Of a stretch of DNA of 60,437 nucleotides, positions 16,521 to 24,902 are shown one piece after another. The position numbers were made by a program, and so were the translations under genes. The stretch's first letter is position 1, and the number at the start of each line of letters is the position of its first letter. Origin of the DNA: a virus; IMG/VR virus record IMGVR_UViG_3300036831_000053, positions 1 through 60,437 of that record; one strand, given 5' to 3'. The notes below the pieces were generated by a model, which ran no database searches, was not told where the DNA came from, and saw only the letters and a list, made by a program, of their open reading frames with translations.

Positions 16521-16775
16521 ATGGGCAAGCTGCACGAGGACAAGGCATTCGTGGAGATCCTGGCCAGCCACATGCGGCCGGGCGACGAGGGCGCGCTGCT
16601 GCGCTTCTCGGCCGCTCTGGAGGACATGCGTAAGGGTGTGGCCAGTATCGGTGGTCACCGCGTGCGGTCGTGGCTGGCGGCCTCGGCGACCGGCACGGCG
16701 TCGGAGTACGCCCACGAGGCCGGACTGGCCGTGGTGCGGATCGACTGGGGCCAGCGACTGAAGCCGAAGTCCTGA
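16521..16775 (+). CDS. Hypothetical protein
   Basis: An 84-residue, mostly helical protein starting at ATG 16521 after AACAGGAGAGCGTG. It is in the recombination operon between an HNH gene and SSB. No motif is recognised. Confidence 0.65.
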   Translation: MGKLHEDKAFVEILASHMRPGDEGALLRFSAALEDMRKGVASIGGHRVRSWLAASATGTASEYAHEAGLAVVRIDWGQRLKPKS

Positions 16776-16835
16776 TACCTCTTATCCGGAAAGACATCTA
16801 CGACCGTCCCGAATGGACGACAACAGGAGATCACG

Positions 16836-17072
16836 ATGGGCCTGTTCAGCAAGGATGAGTGGAGTACCCGGGAGATCTCGGCGACGGAGCTGGAGCCGAA
16901 GATGCTCCTGGCGCCCGGCCGGTACCAGCAGGAGCCGCTGACCAACGTTCACCGCAAGGGTGAAGAGGTGGTGGAGGTGGTCCAGGAGGACCGGCTGATC
17001 ACAGTGCTGGGCGCCGGTTCCGTGGACATGTGGAACCTGACGCCCGAAGACATCGTGGTCATCGCCCAGTAA
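16836..17072 (+). CDS. Hypothetical small protein
   Basis: A 78-residue protein with beta-rich pattern ([17 protein letters not shown]), starting at ATG 16836 after an AACAGGAGATCACG leader. It lies directly upstream of SSB. The function is unknown. Confidence 0.65.
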   Translation: MGLFSKDEWSTREISATELEPKMLLAPGRYQQEPLTNVHRKGEEVVEVVQEDRLITVLGAGSVDMWNLTPEDIVVIAQ

Positions 17073-17097
17073 TCAACAAGACCAACAGGAGATCAAC

Positions 17098-17577
17098 ATG
17101 GCAGGCGAAACCAGCATCACCCTGGTGGGGAACCTCACCAGTGATCCGGAGCTGCGGTTCACGGGTGGCGGCGCGGCCGTGGCCTCGTTCACCGTGGCCA
17201 GCACGCCCCGGAAATTCGACAAGAACACCAACCAGTGGCAGGACGGCGAGGCGCTGTTCATGCGCTGCTCGATCTGGCGTCAGGCCGCCGAGAACGTGGC
17301 CGAGACCCTGACCCGAGGCATGCGGGTGATCGTGACCGGCTCGATGCGCCAGCGCAGCTACACCACCAAGGAGGGCGAGAAGCGCACGGTCATCGAGCTG
17401 GAGGTGGAGGAGGTGGGCCCCTCGATCCGGTATGCCACGGCGAAGGTAAACCGGGCCGCGCGCGAGGGCTCGACCAGCACCCAGCAGGCGCCGGCCGCAG
17501 CGGCGGCGGATGACCCGTGGGGTACGCCTGCGGCGACCGGGCAACAGTCCGCGTTCGATGGTCCGCCTCCGTTCTGA
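17098..17577 (+). CDS. ssb: Single-stranded DNA-binding protein
   Basis: A 159-residue SSB. Residues 1-115 form the OB fold, with the family patterns [24 protein letters not shown] and the closing [18 protein letters not shown] Gly/Ala-poor linker leads to the acidic tip DGPPPF, which resembles the DDDIPF tail used to recruit partner enzymes. The start follows AACAGGAGATCAAC. It should coat single strands during replication and ERF annealing. Confidence 0.93.
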   Translation: MAGETSITLVGNLTSDPELRFTGGGAAVASFTVASTPRKFDKNTNQWQDGEALFMRCSIWRQAAENVAETLTRGMRVIVTGSMRQRSYTTKEGEKRTVIELEVEEVGPSIRYATAKVNRAAREGSTSTQQAPAAAAADDPWGTPAATGQQSAFDGPPPF

Positions 17578-17598
17578 TCTTTGATCCGAGATTGCCGC

Positions 17599-17627
17599 TT
17601 GTACCCCGTCGCGAGGCGGGGTACATT
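17599..17627 (+). promoter_or_regulatory. Palindromic promoter-operator, copy 2
   Basis: TTGTAC at 17599-17604 and TACATT at 17622-17627, 17-bp spacer. The palindrome GTACCCCG/CGGGGTAC covers 17601-17624. ATG 17634 follows the -10 by 6 nt, predicting a leaderless mRNA. Confidence 0.78.
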
Positions 17628-17633
17628 CGTTTC

Positions 17634-17933
17634 ATGACCTTGAACCTGTCAAACGTGATGTTGCAGCAGAAGGCCGACTACACGCTGGCCGTGCACATCG
17701 TGCCGGTCATCGAGACCCAGCAGGAGCAGTGCGAGGAGTGCCAGCTCATCGGCGCCTACGCCAACGCCCGCGTCTCCTACACCCGCGACGAGCCCCTGGA
17801 GGGACCGGAGCGCGACGTGGCCCAGATGTGCCTGGCGTGCGTCATCCCGTTCATCGACTCCATCGACTACCTGAACACCGACATCGAGATCGACGTGGAG
17901 GTGTCCCGTGTCGCAACTGCCCGCCCTTTCTGA
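17634..17933 (+). CDS. Hypothetical protein with Cys pairs
   Basis: A 99-residue protein starting at ATG 17634 directly after promoter copy 2. CEEC near residue 31 and CLAC near residue 76 form two pairs that could hold zinc. It opens a transcript reading into the replication genes and overlaps the next gene by 26 nt. Confidence 0.7.
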   Translation: MTLNLSNVMLQQKADYTLAVHIVPVIETQQEQCEECQLIGAYANARVSYTRDEPLEGPERDVAQMCLACVIPFIDSIDYLNTDIEIDVEVSRVATARPF

Positions 17934-18165
17934 GACCCAGTACAACCACCTGCACCGGGTCGGTCAGACGGCTGCCAACGAGGTGATCGAGCACTACCGC
18001 AACGAGCCGCAGGGTCGAGAGCGGATCCAGCTGGAGCTGACCACCTCCGACGCGCTGTGGAACGACCCCACGATCAACTACTCGGACACCGAAACCAGCT
18101 TGGCGCTGCTGTCCGGCTACCGGGACACCCTGCGCGAATACCTGGAGCGGGGGAGCGATGCCTGA
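17908..18165 (+). CDS. Hypothetical protein
   Basis: An 85-residue helical, acidic protein starting at GTG 17908 inside the previous gene. There is no recognisable motif. Confidence 0.6.
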   Translation: MSQLPALSETQYNHLHRVGQTAANEVIEHYRNEPQGRERIQLELTTSDALWNDPTINYSDTETSLALLSGYRDTLREYLERGSDA

Positions 18166-18376
18166 GTCGGTCGAGCAGCACATGTACGAGTCCGGCGGCC
18201 TCCGCAGCACCTGCACGGTCTGCGGCCAGATGTACGCGGCGGAGGTGCACCACGTCGTACCCGAGGGCTGGTGCCAGTGGGACGAGGAAGACCACGACTA
18301 TCAGCCCGGCCTCCTGGAGTGTCGCCGCTGCGGCGCCGAGGAGCCGCCGCCCGAGGAGGACGAAGACGATGAGTGA
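18158..18376 (+). CDS. Small zinc-ribbon-like protein
   Basis: A 72-residue protein with CTVCG near residue 19 and CRRCG near residue 56, separated by histidines in VHHV. The tail is strongly acidic. It overlaps both neighbours and is probably a small DNA- or protein-binding factor. Confidence 0.65.
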   Translation: MPESVEQHMYESGGLRSTCTVCGQMYAAEVHHVVPEGWCQWDEEDHDYQPGLLECRRCGAEEPPPEEDEDDE

Positions 18377-19046
18377 GCTGATGATCGGCGACCGGGTCAT
18401 GCCCGAGCCGCGCAGCATCCTGGCCGTACTGAAGGATCAGCTCAACGCGGCCGTACTAGTCGAGCGACAGCGGCGCGGGCCGGTCAGCGACGTGGCCGAC
18501 ACGTACGAGATGCACCGCAGCCTGGCCGCCGTCGAGGAGACCTGCGGGGAATACTCCCGGGCCTTCCAGGCCGTCCAGCGCGAGGCACGCTCCGTTGCCG
18601 AGGAAGAGCTGGGCGAGGTCTTCGGAGAACAGGACGGCATCCCGAACGACGGGACCACCGTGCCGTGCCCTGACGGAACCGAGGTGCGGGTTATCCGTCA
18701 GTTCGCCAACGTATGGACGGCCGACGAGAACGCGGTGATGGCGGCAGTGGCCTATCAGGTGCTGGAGACCTTCACCGAGGAGGTGGAGGGCCTGACTGAG
18801 TGTGAGGCGCAGCCGGAGACGGATGCCGCGCGGAACACCCTGGCCAATCTGCTCATCATCGCCATGCAGCGCTACAGCGAGACCGGCAAGTACGAGCCGC
18901 AGGTGACCAAGGTGAAGGCCCTGGTCAAGGAGATGGCCGGGGTACCGGCAGGTGATCGGGTGGCGGCCACGGTGGCCGCGTCCCTGAAGAAGACCCAGCA
19001 GTACAAGGGGATCAAGATCGAGCGCGTTCAACCGAAAGGAAAATGA
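18369..19046 (+). CDS. Hypothetical protein of the replication operon
   Basis: A 225-residue acidic, helix-rich protein whose ATG at 18369 overlaps the previous gene. The C-terminal 20 residues are basic. No family is recognised; it is co-transcribed with the genes leading to the initiator. Confidence 0.7.
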   Translation: MSELMIGDRVMPEPRSILAVLKDQLNAAVLVERQRRGPVSDVADTYEMHRSLAAVEETCGEYSRAFQAVQREARSVAEEELGEVFGEQDGIPNDGTTVPCPDGTEVRVIRQFANVWTADENAVMAAVAYQVLETFTEEVEGLTECEAQPETDAARNTLANLLIIAMQRYSETGKYEPQVTKVKALVKEMAGVPAGDRVAATVAASLKKTQQYKGIKIERVQPKGK

Positions 19047-19432
19047 CCATGACCGAGTACGACCCGTGGTACGTGCGCAACAACCGGACCCCGAAGGGCG
19101 ACGACGAGCGCAAGGCGGTCGAGGACGCTCTGCGCTGCATGGGTGCCCAGGTGGACGAGGTGAGTAGCTGGCCGACGGTGGCGGAAGTCCTCGGCCGCGA
19201 GGTGCTCCGACTGCGGACCGCGCTGGACAACGCGCCCGACGCCATGACGCCCGACGGTGCCACGGTGCAGCTGGTGGTGCCGAGCGGCCAGATGCAGCAC
19301 ACCCACATGATCGAGGCGCTCGTGGCCGCATCCTCGGCTCTTGCCGGCACCGAGGGTCCCGACCGACTCCGAGGCATGAAGAAGGCAATCACCCACCTGC
19401 GCGAGGCGCTGGACCTGGAACCCGAGAAGTGA
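19043..19432 (+). CDS. Hypothetical protein
   Basis: A 129-residue protein. ATG 19043 lies in overlap with the upstream stop, while ATG 19049 is better spaced from AAAGGAAA and may be used. The middle is beta-rich, the C-terminal part helical. The function is unknown. Confidence 0.65.
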   Translation: MTMTEYDPWYVRNNRTPKGDDERKAVEDALRCMGAQVDEVSSWPTVAEVLGREVLRLRTALDNAPDAMTPDGATVQLVVPSGQMQHTHMIEALVAASSALAGTEGPDRLRGMKKAITHLREALDLEPEK

Positions 19433-19626
19433 AGAAGATCGAACGCGAGTTGGGGCGCTTGGCCGAGCGATACGGCTTCGGCGCCCCGGCGCGCACCTCG
19501 AAGGGGCACTTCGCGTTCAAACATCCGTCCGGCCGGACGGTCTACTTTTCCGGCACACCGGGCGACCGATGGGCGCTGGAGCGTCTCAAGCAGAAGTTTC
19601 GGATCATGAACAAGGAGAACGCGTGA
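19429..19626 (+). CDS. HicA-like protein (orphan)
   Basis: A 65-residue protein starting at GTG 19429. The middle (TSKGHFAFKHPSGRTVYF) resembles the HicA mRNA interferase fold, in which a G-[SH]-H residue in this place is catalytic, and a C-terminal helix follows. HicA toxins cut translated mRNAs and are normally paired with HicB; neither neighbour looks like HicB. It may be a domesticated double-stranded RNA-binding domain rather than a toxin. Confidence 0.6.
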   Translation: MKKIERELGRLAERYGFGAPARTSKGHFAFKHPSGRTVYFSGTPGDRWALERLKQKFRIMNKENA

Positions 19627-20015
19627 TGGATGACCAGCGGATCCAGGAAGCCGTCGCCCTGGCCGAACACCTGAAGAAGTGGACCGATCCGCGAATTGCG
19701 ATCCTCGCCAGTGCGGTGCTGGATATGGCGGACCAGCAGTCCGACCGCACCGCCGCTGCGCAGATATCGGAGGCGATCACCATCGCTGGCGATCAGATCG
19801 GCAAGATTCGGGCCGAGTTCGTGAAGTCCCTCGTGTCAACACAACAGGTAATGATCGCGCAGCAGCCCGAACCGGTGGGCCGAGACGAACTGGCCGGGGT
19901 GGTTACGGCGGCCCATCGGAACTGGGAGGAGCACGACCTCTACGGCCACGTCGACGACTACATCACGGAGTGCGTCCAGGAACACTTCGTGGTCACCCGC
20001 AAGGTCGGTGCGTGA
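19626..20015 (+). CDS. Hypothetical protein
   Basis: A 129-residue, helix-rich acidic protein. ATG 19626 follows AAGGAGAACGCGTG; GTG 19623 is an in-frame alternative. No motif is recognised. Confidence 0.65.
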   Translation: MDDQRIQEAVALAEHLKKWTDPRIAILASAVLDMADQQSDRTAAAQISEAITIAGDQIGKIRAEFVKSLVSTQQVMIAQQPEPVGRDELAGVVTAAHRNWEEHDLYGHVDDYITECVQEHFVVTRKVGA

Positions 20016-20320
20016 TGGCCAGGGCTGGCACGCGAGGGACGACCAACAGCAACAAGCGCGGCAGTGCTGCGGCTCGACGGCAGCGCAAGCAGTGGTTGCT
20101 CGATGAGTTCGGCGACGGCGCCACGGCACCGTGCGCGATCGGCAAGCGCGGCATCTGCCAGGGCCGCGTCGACTTCAACACGATCTGGGTGGACCGCTGG
20201 CCGATCGCTGGCCACGAGAACGGCACCTACGCCCGAGACAACATCCGGCCCAGCTGCGGGCCGTGCAACATGAGCGACGGCGGCGCGGTCGGCCGGGCGC
20301 TCCAACTGGAGGCGTCATGA
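20015..20320 (+). CDS. Small HNH endonuclease-like protein
   Basis: A 101-residue protein with a basic N-terminus (RGSAAARRQRKQW), a central CAIGKRGICQG, then a W-x2-D-R-W...H...N...N-x-RPSCGPCN pattern matching compact HNH nucleases that bind zinc through two CxxC-like pairs. It starts in a TGATG overlap. The role is DNA cleavage or nicking, target unknown. Confidence 0.75.
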   Translation: MARAGTRGTTNSNKRGSAAARRQRKQWLLDEFGDGATAPCAIGKRGICQGRVDFNTIWVDRWPIAGHENGTYARDNIRPSCGPCNMSDGGAVGRALQLEAS

Positions 20321-20922
20321 CCGACGAACCACTACGGGACGCGCTGCGGGCGGTCGATCGGGCCAAGCGCTGCCTTCGGCTCCTGGCGCAGTCCCGGCTG
20401 GAGTCCGACATCAGCCAGTCGGTCGGCGGTATCGGGACCGAGCTGCTCATCATCGATTCGGCCATCAGGCAGGCCCTAGGAGCCGCGCTGATCGATGCCG
20501 TGGCAGATTCCCCCGGCAAGGTCCGTGCGGACGCTCCTGCGACCAGCAGAGCCGCAGCGCGGGCGATTCGGATCGCCTCGGGAAACCAGCGCGGCCGGAT
20601 CCTGCTGGCCCTGCACAACCACCACGGCCTGACGGATCACGACCTACCGGGCGTGACGGACATGAAGCCGGACAGTGTGCGGCCACGGCGCGGCGAACTG
20701 GTCGACACCGGCCTGGTGCTCGGATCGGACGCGGTCCGGCACATCAACGGCCAGGACTGGCGGGTATGGACCTGCACGCCTCTCGGTCACCAGGTGGCCA
20801 TCGAGCTGACCCGGCAGGGCATCAACGGCGCGGTGGAGATCAACCCGAGCGACTGTGTTCAGCCGGTGCCGGCCGAGGATGTGGCAGCTGATCCGGCCGA
20901 CGGTGATCCGGTCCTGTTCTAG
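20317..20922 (+). CDS. Winged-helix DNA-binding protein
   Basis: A 201-residue protein. The N-terminal 85 residues are helical. Residues about 88-160 fit a winged helix: RGRILLALHNHHGLTDHDL, a recognition helix ending in VRPRRGELVDTGLV, and a wing ending in WRVWTCTPLGHQVA. The tail is acidic. Located just before the origin/initiator region, it could regulate replication genes. It ends the operon before the hairpin at 21083. Confidence 0.7.
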   Translation: MTDEPLRDALRAVDRAKRCLRLLAQSRLESDISQSVGGIGTELLIIDSAIRQALGAALIDAVADSPGKVRADAPATSRAAARAIRIASGNQRGRILLALHNHHGLTDHDLPGVTDMKPDSVRPRRGELVDTGLVLGSDAVRHINGQDWRVWTCTPLGHQVAIELTRQGINGAVEINPSDCVQPVPAEDVAADPADGDPVLF

Positions 20923-21158
20923 GTCAGAGCTCCGGTCTACGATCCGAGAACCGATCGAGCTACGTAGCGCCGCCGGGCAGGACCGACACCCTGGCCCGGC
21001 GACTTGCCCCGCAGCTCCCTGCACACCAGGAGCGCTGATGGCCAGCTGGAAGTCTACCGACAGTGGCCCCTAGGACACGGAAAGGCCCCCGGCCTGGAAA
21101 CCGGGGGCCTGCGCCGTCATCCAACCGCTCAACCCCGACCGCCAAGTACGAGGTGAAC
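20923..21158 (+). other. Non-coding region upstream of the initiator
   Basis: About 235 bp without a convincing gene. It contains the hairpin at 21083-21110 and one possible 11-codon ORF (ATG 21038) with CAGGAGCG upstream. No palindromic promoter of the dispersed family is present. A transcript start for the initiator operon is not evident. Confidence 0.5.
21083..21110 (+). terminator. Hairpin terminator before the initiator operon
   Basis: AGGCCCCCGG at 21083-21092 pairs with CCGGGGGCCT at 21101-21110. The loop carries CCTGGAAA, and loop plus next two bases give CCTGGAAACC, the same decamer found twice in the initiator gene. It may end the upstream operon or be part of the origin region. 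Confidence 0.55.
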
Positions 21159-21236
21159 ATGTCCCCCGTTGTTGTCAGCAAGGAGAACACGATGAGCGTA
21201 CCAATGCGCCCCGTCAAAGACGAGGTGTCGCGATGA
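21159..21236 (+). CDS. 25-residue leader ORF
   Basis: ATG 21159 to TGA 21236, overlapping the initiator start by four bases (ATGA). An internal ATG at 21192 has AAGGAGAACACG upstream and would give 14 residues. Its tight overlap suggests it couples ribosomes into the initiator gene; the peptide itself has no recognisable function. Confidence 0.4.
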   Translation: MSPVVVSKENTMSVPMRPVKDEVSR

Positions 21237-22288
21237 GCGAGAGCTTCAGCGTCTGGCGCGGTGACATTCCCGCCGACCGATTCATGATCGTCACCAACGA
21301 CTTCATGCGCGGCAAGCTCCCCGTCCCGCTGCGATCACTGGCCCGCTGCCTCCTGGGTCACCTGCTCTCGCTGCCCCCCGAATGGGAGATGTACCGGTTC
21401 ACCCTCGACGAGAGCGTGCTGGAGGGTCGGGACGCGGTGGACCGCGCGCTGCGGGAGTTGGTGTCCGCCGGGTACCTCCAGCAGATCAAGATGCGCGCCG
21501 AGGGTGGCAAATGGAAATGGGCGTGGCGCGTCACCGACGATCCGACCACCCGGCCGCTGAGTCCACACCCTGGAAACCAGGGTGTGGACTCGACCAGCGA
21601 AAATGACACTAACCCGCAGGTCGGGCCATGCCCTGGAAACCCGGTCACGGAAACCCAGGGCATAAAAGAAGACGGACTTAAGAAGACTGATAAGAAGACT
21701 GATGGCGAAGCTGGCGCTTCGCGCGGAGGCGTTCAGCTCCCTCTGCTCCAGGCCAGTCCTGAACTGGCACCGGTCGTAAAGAAGAAGACCGCCAAGACGA
21801 GGAACATCACCGAGGTGGCGTACCAGGTCTGGAAAGAGAACTGGGGCATCACTCAGGAGCAGGCGCCGATCCCCGCAGCGGCCGAAGGCATCCAGGACCA
21901 GATCAAGTCGATCGCCGATCGGTTCGACTGCGATGGCGAGGCGCTCCTGTCGGCGGCCCTCTCGGCTGGCCAGCAGGGCCGCTACTCGGTGGCCAGCTTC
22001 TACAACCCAGCGCCGCTCACCGGGGCTCGCCTGAACCAGGCCGCCCAGAAGATCGCAGCCGTGGTCTACGAGGAACGGAACCACCAGTTCAACTTCATGG
22101 CCGTCCGGCAGGTAGTGAAGTCCGCCCTGGCCGACGCCCACCACCAGCCGGAGGATGTGCTGTGTGGCCTCCGTGCGCTGTTCACGACGGGCAGGCCGCC
22201 GACCAGGCAGGTGCTCGACCAGTTCGTTCGCATCGCCCACACGAACCGTCTGGCCGAGCAGGCCGGGCATGGAAAGGTTGAGCGCTGA
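21233..22288 (+). CDS. Replication initiator, helix-turn-helix protein
   Basis: A 351-residue protein followed directly by the helicase gene, as lambda O is by P. Residues about 30-100 form a winged helix-like domain (VPLRSLARCLLGHLLSLPP, then FTLDESVLEGRDAVDRALR and a YLQQIK wing). The middle (about 105-175) is polar and low in structure and its DNA carries inverted repeats and an AT-rich stretch. The C-terminal part (about 185-300) is helical and may load the helicase. It should bind the origin within its own gene. Confidence 0.75.
   Translation: MSESFSVWRGDIPADRFMIVTNDFMRGKLPVPLRSLARCLLGHLLSLPPEWEMYRFTLDESVLEGRDAVDRALRELVSAGYLQQIKMRAEGGKWKWAWRVTDDPTTRPLSPHPGNQGVDSTSENDTNPQVGPCPGNPVTETQGIKEDGLKKTDKKTDGEAGASRGGVQLPLLQASPELAPVVKKKTAKTRNITEVAYQVWKENWGITQEQAPIPAAAEGIQDQIKSIADRFDCDGEALLSAALSAGQQGRYSVASFYNPAPLTGARLNQAAQKIAAVVYEERNHQFNFMAVRQVVKSALADAHHQPEDVLCGLRALFTTGRPPTRQVLDQFVRIAHTNRLAEQAGHGKVER
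21559..21706 (+). other. Candidate replication origin inside the initiator gene
   Basis: A perfect 15-bp inverted repeat, GAGTCCACACCCTGG (21559-21573) and its complement (21577-21591), with AAA between. A second pair, ATGCCCTGG (21628-21636) and CCAGGGCAT (21655-21663), follows. CCTGGAAACC occurs in both. Immediately after is an A/T-rich run (21661-21706, about 38% G+C in a two-thirds G+C genome) containing a tandem AAGAAGACTGAT repeat. This layout copies lambda ori: initiator sites, then an unwinding element, inside the initiator gene. Confidence 0.6.
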
Positions 22289-23574
22289 TGCCCCTCAATG
22301 CGCAGGATCTCCTGGCCGAGCAGGCCCTGATCGGCAGCATGCTGGCCGCGCCCTCGGTGGCGACCCCGGCGTTCATGACCCTTCCGGCCGCCGCCTACTT
22401 CGCCGAGAAGCACAAGGCCTTGGCTTCGGTGATCCAGGACATGGTGGCCAAGCAGATCCCGGTGGACCCGATCACGGTGCTTCAGCAGGTGTCGGACCTG
22501 GGCATCCTGGGTCGGATCGGCGGCGGCCCATACCTGATCAGCCTCATGCAGGCCACGCCGTCGGCCATCAATGCCGACTACTGGGCCGAGTGGCTGAGTG
22601 AGCTGTACGGCCGGCGCCTGCTGCACGAGGCGTGCGAACGCGAGATGCAGCGCCTGGACGCCCTGGGTGAGGCCGGAGAGCGGACCGGTGTGGCCGACTC
22701 GGTGAACCGGCTGCGGTCGGAGATGGAGGACGTGCTGGCCTATTCGGCTGGTAGCCGCGCGGAGCAGGTCACTTCGATGGCCGACTTCCTGGAGCAGATC
22801 AGCTCGTGGGACTGGATCGTGCCGGGCCTGTTCGAGCGTCGCGACCGCCTCGTGGTGACCGGCGACGAGGGCGGCGGCAAGTCGATGCTGATGGCCCAGA
22901 TCTCCTGCGCGATGGCGGGCGGTATCCATCCGTTCACCTCGGCACCGATCCCGGGTGATCCGGAGATTCGGGTGACGATCATCGACTGCGAGAACAGCGC
23001 GGGCCAATCTCGCCGCCGGTTCCGGGACGTGGTGCGGCGGGTCAACCTGCTCCGCGAGACGTTCGGTCTCCCGGCGGCCGACTGGACGAAGCGGATGTCC
23101 ATCGAGTTCCGGACCGACGGGGTTGACCTGATGGCCGCGCACGATGTCGCCTGGCTGGAGCGCTACGTGGCCGCGACCACGCCGGACGTGTTGGTGATCG
23201 GGCCGCTTTACAAGCTGCACCACGAGGACATGAACAGCGAGCCGGCCGCACGGGCCATGGTCGGCGTGCTCGACTCGATCCGAGCCCGACACGACTGCAT
23301 GATCCTGACCGAGGCGCACGCTGGCCACGGCAAGAGCGAGAGCGGCAAGCGGCTGATGCGGCCCAGAGGCTCGTCGCTGTTCCTGGGCTGGCCGGAGTTC
23401 GGGTTCGGTATACGCGGAACCGATCAGCAGGGGTGCGCCGAGTTCGTACCCTGGAGAGGTCAGCGGGAACAGCGAGCATTCCCGCAGCAGATGTGCTGGG
23501 GTCACCGGGACGCCCTTCCCTGGAAGCCCTCGCAGGAGTACTTCGACGAGCCCGACCCGGGCTGGAGGGGCTGA
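22288..23574 (+). CDS. Replicative helicase/ATPase, DnaB-RepA-like
   Basis: A 428-residue protein. Residues 1-150 resemble the DnaB N-terminal domain (AEQALIGSMLA, then HKALASVIQDM and ILGRIGGGPYLISL). A RecA-type ATPase follows: Walker A TGDEGGGKS near residue 190, Walker B PDVLVIGPLYKLHHED near residue 302. The ATPase half is closer to plasmid RepA-like proteins than to DnaB because the DnaB-type extended tail is lacking. It should unwind DNA at the neighbouring origin. Confidence 0.85.
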   Translation: MPLNAQDLLAEQALIGSMLAAPSVATPAFMTLPAAAYFAEKHKALASVIQDMVAKQIPVDPITVLQQVSDLGILGRIGGGPYLISLMQATPSAINADYWAEWLSELYGRRLLHEACEREMQRLDALGEAGERTGVADSVNRLRSEMEDVLAYSAGSRAEQVTSMADFLEQISSWDWIVPGLFERRDRLVVTGDEGGGKSMLMAQISCAMAGGIHPFTSAPIPGDPEIRVTIIDCENSAGQSRRRFRDVVRRVNLLRETFGLPAADWTKRMSIEFRTDGVDLMAAHDVAWLERYVAATTPDVLVIGPLYKLHHEDMNSEPAARAMVGVLDSIRARHDCMILTEAHAGHGKSESGKRLMRPRGSSLFLGWPEFGFGIRGTDQQGCAEFVPWRGQREQRAFPQQMCWGHRDALPWKPSQEYFDEPDPGWRG

Positions 23575-23587
23575 ACAGGAGATGACC

Positions 23588-24478
23588 ATGACCGGAGTAC
23601 TGAACGTCGGCGATGAAGTGTTCGACGGTACGAACCATCCGAGCAGCGCGACGGTGGTCGCGGACAAGTTCGCGGGCGCCGCGCTCTACCTCGGCACCCC
23701 GGCCAGCGCGCTGGGCAAGGATGTGACGGCGGCCCAGTACAGCGACTACGTGAGCGCTGGGCTGTTCATGATCCTCATGTACGAGAACCTGGCGACCGAC
23801 ATCAACAGCGGCGCGGCCGGAGGTGCTGCGCACGCCCAGGACTTCTGGAACGACGCGGTGACCAAGGGGACGGGCGGCTACTGGCCAGCCGAGTGCTGCA
23901 TCGACGAGCACCTGGCGGCCGACCAGCTCGGGGCGGCGGCGGCCTACGTGGCCGGGTTCCACAACCAGCTCCGCGCGCTGGGCTGGAGGGGGATGGTCGG
24001 CGTCTACGGCTTCCCCGAGGTGACCGCCTATGTGGCCGCCCACGCCCCGGTGGACTTCTACCACGGCTGCGGCAGCCAATCGGCGCAGCCGTCCGGCCTG
24101 ATCCACCTCTGGCAGGACAACAACACCTCGGCCACTGTCGGCGGTGCCAAGGACGACGTGAACCACTGCTGGAAGCCGCTCAGCATCTCCGGCAGTGTGA
24201 CTCCGCCGGTGATCGTGCCGGCGCCGCCGGCCCCCTCGGGCGGGGCGAGCGGCAAGCTACCGGTGGGTACGGTTCTGCGGCCGGGCTCGACGGGCAACGC
24301 GGTGCGCATCCTCCAGACTGCGCTGAACGTCCAGTACCCGCTGTACTCGAAGCTCACCGTGGACGGCGACTACGGTCCCAAGACCGAGGCCGTGGTCAAG
24401 ACCTTCCAGTCCAGGGCCCACCTGTCCGTGGACGGCATCGCCGGTCCGCAGACCCTCGGCGCTCTACACCTGCTGTGA
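23588..24478 (+). CDS. Endolysin: DUF1906 hydrolase domain plus peptidoglycan-binding domain
   Basis: A 296-residue lysin. Residues 1-195 match the DUF1906 / Rv2525c-like glycoside hydrolase-like family (Asp near the start, FMILMYEN, then YGFPEVTAY and IHLWQDNN). After a Pro-rich linker, residues about 222-296 form a PG_binding_1 repeat (LRPGSTGNAVRILQTALN, DGDYGPKTEAVVKTFQ, DGIAGPQTLGALH). No signal peptide is seen, so a holin must release it. ATG 23588 is preferred because AGGAG lies 6 nt before it; ATG 23582 abuts the site. It lies in the replication operon, away from the tail-end membrane gene. Confidence 0.9.
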   Translation: MTGVLNVGDEVFDGTNHPSSATVVADKFAGAALYLGTPASALGKDVTAAQYSDYVSAGLFMILMYENLATDINSGAAGGAAHAQDFWNDAVTKGTGGYWPAECCIDEHLAADQLGAAAAYVAGFHNQLRALGWRGMVGVYGFPEVTAYVAAHAPVDFYHGCGSQSAQPSGLIHLWQDNNTSATVGGAKDDVNHCWKPLSISGSVTPPVIVPAPPAPSGGASGKLPVGTVLRPGSTGNAVRILQTALNVQYPLYSKLTVDGDYGPKTEAVVKTFQSRAHLSVDGIAGPQTLGALHLL

Positions 24479-24822
24479 CCGCCCGCGTCGCCGACACGGC
24501 GCAGATGAAGCTGGCCAAGGCCATGACCGAGGGCGGTCTGCAAGCGGCGATCATGGCCTACGCCAAGCTGCGGCACTGGCGCGCCGTGCACATCCGGCCA
24601 GCCAGGATGAAGTCCGGGCGCATCGCCACCCCCTACGAGGGCGACAGCGGCCTACCGGACCTGATCCTGGCCCGCGATCAGCGCGTGGTCCTGGCCGAAC
24701 TGAAGCGGCAGGCCGACTGGCAGTGGAAGCCAGGCCAGCAGGAGTGGCTGGCCGCGTCCGGCGGGTACCTGTGGCAGCCGATCGACTGGCTGGATGGGCA
24801 CGTACAGGAGGTGCTCGACTAG
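24475..24822 (+). CDS. VRR-NUC type nuclease
   Basis: A 115-residue protein starting at GTG 24475 in overlap with the lysin stop. It has the PD-(D/E)XK core of the VRR-NUC family: GDSGLPDLILAR then VVLAELKRQ, with a closing WLAASGGYLWQP. These small nucleases probably resolve branched DNA in phage replication and recombination. It is the last gene of the operon. Confidence 0.88.
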   Translation: MTARVADTAQMKLAKAMTEGGLQAAIMAYAKLRHWRAVHIRPARMKSGRIATPYEGDSGLPDLILARDQRVVLAELKRQADWQWKPGQQEWLAASGGYLWQPIDWLDGHVQEVLD

Positions 24823-24902
24823 GCTGGCCAGGTCCTATGTAACGGTCGCACCGCTCGGTTCCTCATCCGGGACCATCAGCCGGGTGGCAATGCGGCACCG
24901 TA

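Noticed and set aside
22066-23667. 533-codon minus-strand open frame opposite initiator and helicase
   Set aside because: Composition is that of a shadow frame and the plus-strand helicase has clear motifs.
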